A stretch of 10,142 nt of DNA from Candidatus Collierbacteria bacterium (GTDB taxonomy: Bacteria > Patescibacteriota > Microgenomatia > UBA1400 > MFAQ01), in NCBI GenBank assembly GCA_023245265.1, contig JAHFKQ010000006.1, positions 13,289-23,430 of the forward strand. The letters run 5' to 3'. A program made the position numbers and the translations under genes. Positions within the stretch are counted from its first letter, which is position 1. Each line of letters starts with the position of its first letter. Below the pieces are notes generated by a model that was not told the origin of the DNA, did no database searches, and saw nothing but the letters and a program-made list of their open reading frames with translations. Shown piece by piece: positions 5,376-10,142 of this stretch.

Positions 5376-6050
5376 TTAATGAGCGAGAGCCAGTCCCCAA
5401 ACAATTTCCACCCCCGCCTTTTTCAGAACTCTGGTGCACTCTCTCATATCGGCCCCACTGGTAAAAACATCGTCTACCAACAATACCTTAAGTTTTTTTA
5501 GTTTAAAGTTTCTGAATTTTTTACCTATCCTAAACGCTCCTTTTATATTCATTTCTCTCTCTTCCCTGGTCTTCATCAAGACTTGTTGTTTGGTCTTCCT
5601 TACCCGTTCTAATATTTTCCCCACCGGCACCGAGATCTGTGAACTCAATTCCTTGGCCATTTCTTCAGCTTGGTTAAATCCCCGCCAGTTTTCTCGATAA
5701 AAATGAAGTGGTACTGGCACTAGGAAATCGAATTTTTCTCCCGATTCAAATCTAAAATCTTGGAGAACTATTTTTATCAGTTCTTGATTAAAGCCGTATT
5801 TGATACCATCAATTACGGCTCTTGCTACCGGCTCTTGGTACTCGTAGAGAGCAATCAATCCATCCATACTTTTCTTGGTTCGACAGCTTGGATGGGTCCA
5901 CCCCATCGGTGACCCTTCACCACATTCGGGGCATATCTGGTCCACAAAATCCAGCCTTTCTCTGCACTCCTTACACAAAAAATCCCCCCACTCTTCACAA
6001 CTCACGCACTGTCTGGGAAAAATAAATTCAACTAGCGACTCCCAAATCAT
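5376..6050 (-). CDS. comF: ComF-family phosphoribosyltransferase-like protein
   Basis: 224 aa, normal ComFC size. The N-terminal zinc-finger-like part has Cys15/18, Cys26/29, Cys40/43 and His53/Cys56. The middle has the ComF-type VPVPLH...RGFNQAEEMA (about 111-132), and the C-terminal PRPP loop VLLVDDVFTSGADM lies at 189-202. ComF proteins are needed for DNA uptake during natural transformation in Bacillus and Haemophilus, probably on the cytoplasmic side with the ComFA helicase. Here the gene heads a metal-importer operon; its four-cysteine zinc ribbons offer a loose link, but that is inference. ATG at 6048-6050 has no good RBS; TAAGAT ends 5 bases upstream (leaderless candidate). Confidence 0.92.
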   Translation of the reverse strand: MIWESLVEFIFPRQCVSCEEWGDFLCKECRERLDFVDQICPECGEGSPMGWTHPSCRTKKSMDGLIALYEYQEPVARAVIDGIKYGFNQELIKIVLQDFRFESGEKFDFLVPVPLHFYRENWRGFNQAEEMAKELSSQISVPVGKILERVRKTKQQVLMKTREEREMNIKGAFRIGKKFRNFKLKKLKVLLVDDVFTSGADMRECTRVLKKAGVEIVWGLALAH

Positions 6051-6096
6051 TATTCATCTTACCTAAGAACCGGTTCCAAGTCGGTATAATAGAGCT
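6051..6096. promoter_or_regulatory. Divergent comF/smpB promoter region
   Basis: Plus strand: TATAAT (6085-6090, consensus) is followed by 6 bases and then the smpB GTG at 6097, so the transcript would start at or within one base of the codon. Minus strand: TAAGAT is followed by GAATA and then the comF ATG at 6050. Neither gene has a convincing Shine-Dalgarno, which fits leaderless mRNAs. No good -35 is seen. Confidence 0.6.
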
Positions 6097-6537
6097 GTGA
6101 ATGTCCAAAACAAAAAAGCCTATTTTGATTATGAAGTTATCGAATCTTTCGAGGCCGGTATCGAGCTGACCGGTGCGGAGGTCAAAAGTATCCGGGCCGG
6201 TGGTGCCAATTTTGCCGGGGCTCGCGTCCTGCTTAAAGAAGACGGGGCTTATCTTGTGGGTCTTAATATCCAGCAATATAAATTTGCCAACATGGAAAAT
6301 TATGACCCAGATCGTACTCGTCGCCTACTTCTTCACCATAAAGAAATTTTGGAAATCCAAACCAAAATGAGATCGGCCGGTTTGACTTTGGTGCCTCTGA
6401 AGCTGTATAATAAGGCTAGTCTCGTGAAGGTACAAATCGCTCTGGTCCGAGGCAAGAAAAAATTCGAAAAGAGAGAGCTGATTAAGAAAAGAGATTCCCA
6501 TCTGGCCCTGGCGAGACGCTTAAAAACCAATAGATGA
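6097..6537 (+). CDS. smpB: SsrA-binding protein SmpB
   Basis: 146 aa, slightly shorter than the usual 150-160. Hallmarks: YFDYEVIESFEAGIELTGAEVKSIR (beta strands of the OB-like barrel), an Asn-rich segment with YDPDRTRRLLLHHKEI, TLVPLKLYNK, and a basic C-terminal tail (GKKKFEKRELIKKRD..) that becomes helical in the mRNA channel of stalled ribosomes. SmpB binds tmRNA and delivers it to ribosomes stuck on broken mRNA. GTG start; an ATG at 6101 is out of frame. The gene lies one small gene away from ssrA, as in many bacteria, and is divergent from comF. The stop overlaps the frame of the next gene. Confidence 0.97.
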   Translation: MNVQNKKAYFDYEVIESFEAGIELTGAEVKSIRAGGANFAGARVLLKEDGAYLVGLNIQQYKFANMENYDPDRTRRLLLHHKEILEIQTKMRSAGLTLVPLKLYNKASLVKVQIALVRGKKKFEKRELIKKRDSHLALARRLKTNR

Positions 6538-6548
6538 AAGGACAAAAA

Positions 6549-6791
6549 ATGGACCTATTTTGGACGAAAATCATACCGGAATGTGTTTCCAAGTACCCTT
6601 GGGGCAGTGAGTTTAATGCCAAAATGAGCCTGAAGAAGTATCAAGAGGGAATCAAGGCCAAAATCAAGGCCATGGATGAGAACGAGTTTGACCTCTTTTT
6701 AGCCGCCGTTGTCATGCAAGCTAGCCGAGATCAGATGATGGGTGTCAATTTAACCGAAAAAATCGGCTTTTTGAGAGGTCTCCGAGCCTAA
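6549..6791 (+). CDS. Small hypothetical protein between smpB and ssrA, 80 aa
   Basis: I do not recognise this protein. There are two candidate starts: ATG 6534, which overlaps the smpB stop as ATGA but has no RBS, and ATG 6549, which has AAAGGA six bases upstream; I prefer 6549. The product is charged, without a signal peptide or membrane segment, and probably mostly helical (MSLKKYQEGIKAKIKAMDENEFDLF..). It has one Cys and several aromatic residues near the N-terminus (LFWTKIIPECVSKYPWG). It is co-transcribed with smpB and ends five bases before the ssrA -35 box, so a role connected with trans-translation is possible but only from position. Confidence 0.75.
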   Translation: MDLFWTKIIPECVSKYPWGSEFNAKMSLKKYQEGIKAKIKAMDENEFDLFLAAVVMQASRDQMMGVNLTEKIGFLRGLRA

Positions 6792-6795
6792 GAGT

Positions 6796-6824
6796 TTGAC
6801 TTTTGAGCCTAATCCTGATATTAT
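6796..6824 (+). promoter_or_regulatory. ssrA promoter (TTGACT-17-TATTAT)
   Basis: -35 TTGACT (6796-6801), 17-base spacer, -10 TATTAT (6819-6824), then 7 bases to the first G of tmRNA. This is the best sigma-70-type promoter in the window, as expected for a highly expressed RNA, and shows that ssrA is transcribed separately from smpB. Confidence 0.85.
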
Positions 6825-6831
6825 AAGACAT

Positions 6832-7227
6832 GGGGACGACCGGATTCGATGGAGTAGTACGTTTACAGTTGCAAGCCTCCTTTGGTAAAAGGAGTAAAAA
6901 AGACCAAAATTTAACTGTCAATAAAGAAGACACGTTACTTGGATTCACCTCCACAGGTGCCTCCAATTTTTCCGCTCCTGTTTTCGCTTTTGCCTAAACG
7001 GTAGCTTTGAAAAACATCTAAAGGAATAGCGGATCCCGGGCTTTCCCTTAGGTGAAAAAACACCGGATTGAATGCCTCAAGTTTGATTTAGGCTTGAGGA
7101 CTAACTTTTCTAAATCAACCATAGAGTGTTCTTGTTTGCCTGAAGCTCTATGGCAAAACGGCAAACTACGCTTGTAGACTCTGTATTCAGACTAGTTCAG
7201 ACGGGAGTTCGATTCTCCCCGTCTCCA
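6832..7227 (+). ncRNA. ssrA: tmRNA (SsrA)
   Basis: About 396 nt, one piece. The tRNA-like ends pair as GGGGACG with CGTCTCC, including the G3-U70 wobble that alanyl-tRNA synthetase needs, with discriminator A and no encoded CCA. The 5' part has the familiar GACCGGATTCGATGGAGTAG and the 3' T-arm is CGGGAG-TTCGATT-CTCCCG (one bulge). The tag frame runs from about GTC 6917 (resume codon inferred, neighbouring ACT possible) to TAA at 6995-6997. It begins VNKED and ends APVFAFA, about 26 residues, longer than the roughly 10-residue tags of Escherichia coli. It works with SmpB to rescue stalled ribosomes and mark proteins for degradation. Confidence 0.95.
7208..7226 (+). repeat. Direct repeat, proximal copy (tmRNA 3' end)
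   Basis: TTCGATTCTCCCCGTCTCC covers the T-loop, right T-stem strand and 3' acceptor strand of tmRNA up to position 72. The identical 19 bases recur at 7350-7368, 142 bp downstream. Confidence 0.95.
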
Positions 7228-7229
7228 CT

Positions 7230-7270
7230 TAAATCAAAAATCCTTCCTTTATGGGAGGATTTTTGATTTA
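7230..7270 (+). terminator. Very strong hairpin after tmRNA
   Basis: TAAATCAAAAATCC (7230-7243) pairs perfectly with GGATTTTTGATTTA (7257-7270), and TTCC/GGGA extends the stem to 18 bp with loop TTTAT. The stem is A/T-rich at the base with an internal T-run, as in an intrinsic terminator. Perfect self-complementarity this long is unusual for a bacterial terminator. Confidence 0.75.
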
Positions 7271-7349
7271 TCGGGAGGAAATTGAACAGCCGGAAGCGCG
7301 ACCGGCGCTGAGGCGCGGTCTGAGGCGATTCAGCAGATCGACCGAAGAC

Positions 7350-7368
7350 TTCGATTCTCCCCGTCTCC
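7350..7368 (+). repeat. Direct repeat, distal copy of tmRNA 3' end
   Basis: Exact 19-base copy of 7208-7226. It includes the whole 3' acceptor strand, so it could pair with the tmRNA 5' end GGGGACG. The next base is C instead of discriminator A. Confidence 0.95.
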
Positions 7369-7375
7369 CATCAGT

Positions 7376-7389
7376 GACTTCGATTCCCC
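7376..7389 (+). repeat. Third, partial copy of the repeat
   Basis: GACTTCGATTCCCC matches GACTTCGATTCTCCCC at 7347-7362 apart from a two-base deletion, 29 bases downstream. It ends just before the stop codon of the convergent gene. Confidence 0.6.
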
Positions 7390-7390
7390 A

Positions 7391-9298
7391 TTACTTCAAA
7401 ATACCCACTACTCCCGGTAGCAACACTAACAAATTCCCTTCGGCATCAAATTCAATATCTTTCACCTCTCTCAGCTTTTCCGACTTTAAAAGTTGCGAAC
7501 AAGCACCGGTAGTTTTACTACACACTGCCACCGCCCCTGAGGTGCTGTCCAAAAGAGCTAATTTATCGCCTTCTGTTTCAATTGCTATCCGGCTAATCTT
7601 CATTCCCTCCGTTAAACCACTTAGGGCAAAATTTTCTTGACTTCCTCGGCGGAATCGCTCTACTTTGCCTTCGGCCGAAACTACCCAAATATCACTGTCT
7701 ATCGCCAGATCTACCGGCACGATGTCGATACTCTGATCCTGTTTCAACCATCTGGTTCTTTCTCCAAACCCATCGGATATCGCCGCATACTTAAATATTT
7801 CTTTGTTTCCTTGATCCAAAAGATAGAGATTACCTCCAAATCGCCCAAAAGCAATTGGCTTTACCACCGCCGCATCAAATTTTACTAAGTCTTGGCCATT
7901 GATGGCGTTTCTTACCCCACTCTCATTCAACACCATCATAGAGTTACTATCACCTATTGCATCAATCCATCCTAAGCCCTCCCCTTTTCCGGCCGCTACC
8001 TTAATATCTTTCGCCGAAAGTTCCACCGTGACCACTACTCCCATATTTTCATCCAATACCGCTAAGAGCTTATCCTTAATCAGTCCCATTCGACCCCCTT
8101 TAAATCCTTGACGGACCAGATCAATTCTCGCCACTTCTTCTATCTGACTTTCCTTTTCCCCGGAAACCAAAGTCCAAGTATCCTCAATTTTCTTTCCCAA
8201 TTCAGCCACTTCTTTCGCGTGGCTCCCTTTCAAAAATTCTTCATTTTTAATTTGATAGCTTGTCTTTGAATCCTCAACTAATTTTTTTGCCCCGGAGGGA
8301 TTTAGCTGGAGCAGACCAGTTGCCTCGGACAAACTTTTTTCAATCGGTTCGGAGAACTCCTTCCACTTCTTGAGTTCGGCTTCTCTTTTAATTTTTATTG
8401 ATCCGGTCACTAAGCTAATGAGAAGCAAAATAAGAAATGCCACCCCGAGGGTTACTGCCAATTTCTTGCGCTTAGAATTATCTCGTTGTTCTACAACACC
8501 TTCTTGACGAATCGGCCTTCTGATCTTGCCCAATACCCCCATCCACCAATTGGCCACTTTTTCCTTCAGCCTTATTGGTCCCACATATTTTTCATCTGCC
8601 AAAACTCCATCGTCCGCTGACATTTCGGGCTTAGTCTCAATTACCAGCTCCGGTTTCTTTTCACTGACGATAATAGTTCTTTCATCGGCTTTTTCAACTA
8701 TTTCTTCCGTAAATTTCTGAAAATTTAAAATCAAACCGGCTCCTGCAAAGCTCTCGGCTTTGATTTTCTCGTTTAGGTGGATTGCCGCCGTCTCATCCAG
8801 TTCTACCAATCTTGTTTCTTCGGCTTTGTCTATTAGACCATCAGTCCAAACAACCATTCGGTCTTCATCTTGGACCTCTCCTCTTGCCACTTTCCCCTCC
8901 ACCATATTTTTAGAAAAATCAAACTCTTTGCCTTTTCTGACTAGAATAATTCCGGTTTCCCCCCACCTCACCATCGCGATATCCCTGCGACCCGTTTTTT
9001 CTGTCACCCATACCCACACCCCAGTCAACTCCGGGTACTTTGTGCGCCATTTTTGAAAAAAATCATTCAAATCTCCTTCATTTTGAATTTTATTGAAATA
9101 CTCTTCTACCCAGCCCATCAGATCGGCGTCTTTCTCCGCCCATCCTTCTTTCTCAGTCCCAAAGATGACTCCAAACAAAGCCCCTTTACTCAAAAGTTCC
9201 GTATTGTCAAAGGGAATTCGGGCATAAACTTGAGCCCATCCGTTTGAGCCATCTTCATTTACAACTCTGAGAAACGATAATCCAAGACCGGTGTTCAC
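7391..9298 (-). CDS. PP2C-like pseudophosphatase / transmembrane / beta-propeller protein
   Basis: 635 aa from GTG 9296-9298, which overlaps the TGA of the upstream gene (GTGA), so translation is coupled; a longer frame to 9349 would overlap that gene by 55 bases. Residues about 1-200 look like a degenerate PPM/PP2C phosphatase: RVVNEDGSNG (about 12-21) and MVVWTDGLID (about 148-157) fit motifs, but the usual D-G-x-G-G metal site is replaced by ALFGVIFGTEKEG, so catalysis is doubtful. After an acidic linker comes one membrane helix (about 280-300), then a coiled-coil-like stretch (about 305-400). The end (about 410-635) has repeats such as GNLYLLDQGNKEI, SDIWVVSAEGKVERF and GDKLALLDSTSGAV, typical NHL/SMP-30-type propeller blades. 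Possibly a membrane sensor; function unknown. Confidence 0.85.
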   Translation of the reverse strand: MNTGLGLSFLRVVNEDGSNGWAQVYARIPFDNTELLSKGALFGVIFGTEKEGWAEKDADLMGWVEEYFNKIQNEGDLNDFFQKWRTKYPELTGVWVWVTEKTGRRDIAMVRWGETGIILVRKGKEFDFSKNMVEGKVARGEVQDEDRMVVWTDGLIDKAEETRLVELDETAAIHLNEKIKAESFAGAGLILNFQKFTEEIVEKADERTIIVSEKKPELVIETKPEMSADDGVLADEKYVGPIRLKEKVANWWMGVLGKIRRPIRQEGVVEQRDNSKRKKLAVTLGVAFLILLLISLVTGSIKIKREAELKKWKEFSEPIEKSLSEATGLLQLNPSGAKKLVEDSKTSYQIKNEEFLKGSHAKEVAELGKKIEDTWTLVSGEKESQIEEVARIDLVRQGFKGGRMGLIKDKLLAVLDENMGVVVTVELSAKDIKVAAGKGEGLGWIDAIGDSNSMMVLNESGVRNAINGQDLVKFDAAVVKPIAFGRFGGNLYLLDQGNKEIFKYAAISDGFGERTRWLKQDQSIDIVPVDLAIDSDIWVVSAEGKVERFRRGSQENFALSGLTEGMKISRIAIETEGDKLALLDSTSGAVAVCSKTTGACSQLLKSEKLREVKDIEFDAEGNLLVLLPGVVGILK

Positions 9299-9516
9299 GC
9301 TAATACTACTATAACAGTCGTCAGCAACATTAGGCCAAAAAATGCCCATGTCATAAACTTAAGACTCTTCCCGATTGGCAGGTTGACCACTTTATCCATC
9401 AGGCTTTCTTGTCGAATCATAATGAGCGACATTACAAGCATCAAGACCATTGAGATCTTAACCATGAAGCCCACGATTGTACTGATATTGATGACTAGTC
9501 CCGGTATTATCTCCAT
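9295..9516 (-). CDS. Small two-helix membrane protein, 73 aa
   Basis: The start is ATG 9514-9516 (MEIIPGLVINIST), inside the last codons of the upstream PH-like gene (10-base overlap), with AGAAG upstream. An in-frame start farther out would lie deep in that gene. It has two hydrophobic helices (about 5-32 and 52-72) joined by a short polar loop RQESLMDKVVNLPIGKS. Small proteins like this occur in Patescibacteria next to PH-like and propeller genes (perhaps DUF5657-like; not verified). It is squeezed between two genes by overlaps on both sides, so it is probably made in fixed ratio with them and may be a subunit of a membrane complex. Confidence 0.8.
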   Translation of the reverse strand: MEIIPGLVINISTIVGFMVKISMVLMLVMSLIMIRQESLMDKVVNLPIGKSLKFMTWAFFGLMLLTTVIVVLA

Positions 9517-10142
9517 GATTTTTCTACTTCTTCTGTTAACTGGGATATGAGCGAAGCCACCTTGTCCGGGCAAGACACTGATTCAAAAGTAAAAGCCGAA
9601 GCCTCTCCGGCCGTGTCTGGTGTTTTCTGTTCGGACGCCGTCTGGACGATGACATCTCCGTAATTAAGCATGCTAGCCAAAAATCCTTTTTGGGTATAGT
9701 TGACATCCTCCACCCGACTAATTTGACACACATTCACTGTCTTGCTGAGAAGCCCGGTAAAATCTACATCTACCAATCTTTCATTGGTAATGATGTAGAC
9801 ATTGTAAAACCACATTAAGAAGCTCTGCAGACCAAAAAAGATTATTCCCAGATACCAAAGCATCGTTAGACTCACCAAGGTGTTCCCATCCAAGGCTTTA
9901 AAAAATGGAAACTCGCCCCAAAACATCGGGATCACTACCGCAAAACAAATCGTTGCCATCCATTTAAGGTTTGTGATGAAATGTCGTCTGCCGAGCAATA
10001 AAATTAGTTCGTCATCCTGCTGAGATTCAAACCTTAGTCGGTGAGGACGCGGTACACACGATCCAAAGGTACCACCTGACAGTCCATCCCCCAACAGCTT
10101 TTTAACGGCCTCAGACTCTCCAATTACTTTTCCCGCTTTAAA
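9507..10142 (-). CDS. Bacterial PH-like (bPH2/YdbT-type) membrane protein, 5' end missing
   Basis: The frame is open to the right edge (FKAGKVIGESEAVKKLL...), so the N-terminus lies outside; a TTG at 10092-10094 is not needed as the start. After a polar stretch comes DDELILLLGRRHFIT, then two membrane helices (WMATICFAVVIPMFW and a longer one ending FLMWFYNVYII), then a PH-like domain with TNERLVDVDFTGLLSKT, QISRVEDVNYTQKGF and LNYGDVIVQTA. The NER-L-x-x-x-x-G-h-h and LNYGDV elements are characteristic of bacterial PH domains (DUF304-like). Such proteins are membrane scaffolds of mostly unknown function. Its end overlaps the 73-aa gene by 10 bases, and it is the first visible gene of the three-gene cassette. 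Confidence 0.85.
   Translation of the reverse strand, partial: FKAGKVIGESEAVKKLLGDGLSGGTFGSCVPRPHRLRFESQQDDELILLLGRRHFITNLKWMATICFAVVIPMFWGEFPFFKALDGNTLVSLTMLWYLGIIFFGLQSFLMWFYNVYIITNERLVDVDFTGLLSKTVNVCQISRVEDVNYTQKGFLASMLNYGDVIVQTASEQKTPDTAGEASAFTFESVSCPDKVASLISQLTEEVEKSWR

Larger units (their letters stand above)
7228..7368 (+). other. 142-bp RNA-gene-associated unit (unit 2)
   Basis: No supported gene. Order as in unit 1: hairpin; CGGGAG (7272-7277), a copy of the left T-stem strand of tmRNA; a GC-rich structured insert; then an exact copy of the tmRNA T-loop and 3' strand (7350-7368). The insert has the hairpin ACC(G)GCGC (7301-7308)/GCGCGGT (7313-7319) with loop TGAG, a doubled CTGAGGCG, and the palindrome CGAAGACTTCG. 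Motifs like those of unit 1 are ATTGAACAGCCGGAAGC (7281-7297) and TTCAGCAGAT..CCGAAGA (7329-7348). The base composition is clearly more GC-rich than the flanks. Confidence 0.62.

Noticed and set aside
7230..7270. Hairpin as part of a CRISPR or MITE inverted-repeat pair
   Set aside because: A single hairpin directly after tmRNA is best explained as a terminator; no repeat array with spacers and no target-site duplication or transposase is present in the window.
7251..7640. Open frame on the plus strand starting in the tmRNA hairpin
   Set aside because: It begins in the hairpin, crosses the repeat unit and runs opposite the end of the propeller gene; no RBS and no plausible protein character.
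9295..9298. TGA as a sense codon (Gracilibacteria/Absconditabacteria code)
   Set aside because: TGA ends smpB and the 73-aa gene exactly where overlapping starts follow, so it acts as stop.

Overview
The window looks like chromosome from a Candidate Phyla Radiation (Patescibacteria) bacterium, most likely near Microgenomates; this is inferred from protein style, not from a marker tree. Pointers are small two-helix membrane proteins of the kind common in CPR genomes, a degenerate PP2C/transmembrane/beta-propeller protein, short tightly packed operons, several GTG/TTG starts, tRNAs mostly without encoded CCA, and probable leaderless starts. TGA is used as an ordinary stop (for example in the overlap at 9295-9298), so this is not a code-25 lineage.

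Layout. 1-112 is the start of a HAD-family hydrolase on the minus strand. 131-1913 is a minus-strand block of five tRNAs, Arg(CCG), Ser(CGA), Arg(GCG), Ser(ACT) and Ser(TGA), with two CPR-type hypothetical proteins between them. A short divergent promoter region then leads into a plus-strand tRNA-Ser(GCT), followed by a hairpin and an odd 143-bp unit ending in a copy of the tRNA 3' end, and then a HIT-family gene. Facing it is a minus-strand operon: comF, then a zinc/manganese-type ABC importer (binding protein, ATPase, permease), with the cistrons overlapping or nearly so. Divergent from comF runs smpB, a small unknown gene and ssrA (tmRNA), which together form the trans-translation module. 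ssrA has a near-consensus promoter, encodes a long 26-residue tag, and is followed by a very strong hairpin and a second 142-bp unit ending in a copy of the tmRNA 3' end. The rest is a translationally coupled minus-strand cassette: a PH-like membrane protein (truncated at the window edge), a tiny two-helix protein, and a pseudophosphatase/transmembrane/beta-propeller protein.

Most noteworthy: two different structured RNA genes (tRNA-Ser(GCT) and tmRNA) have the same downstream architecture. Each is followed by a hairpin, then by the left half of a T-stem, a structured GC-richer insert, and an exact repeat of the RNA's own 3' terminus at a distance of 143 and 142 bp. This may be a family of very small RNA-gene-associated elements or alternative 3' cassettes. 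Also unusual is the wobble base in two tRNAs: A34 in a serine tRNA for the AGY box, and G34 in the arginine tRNA for CGY, the reverse of the usual bacterial choices.
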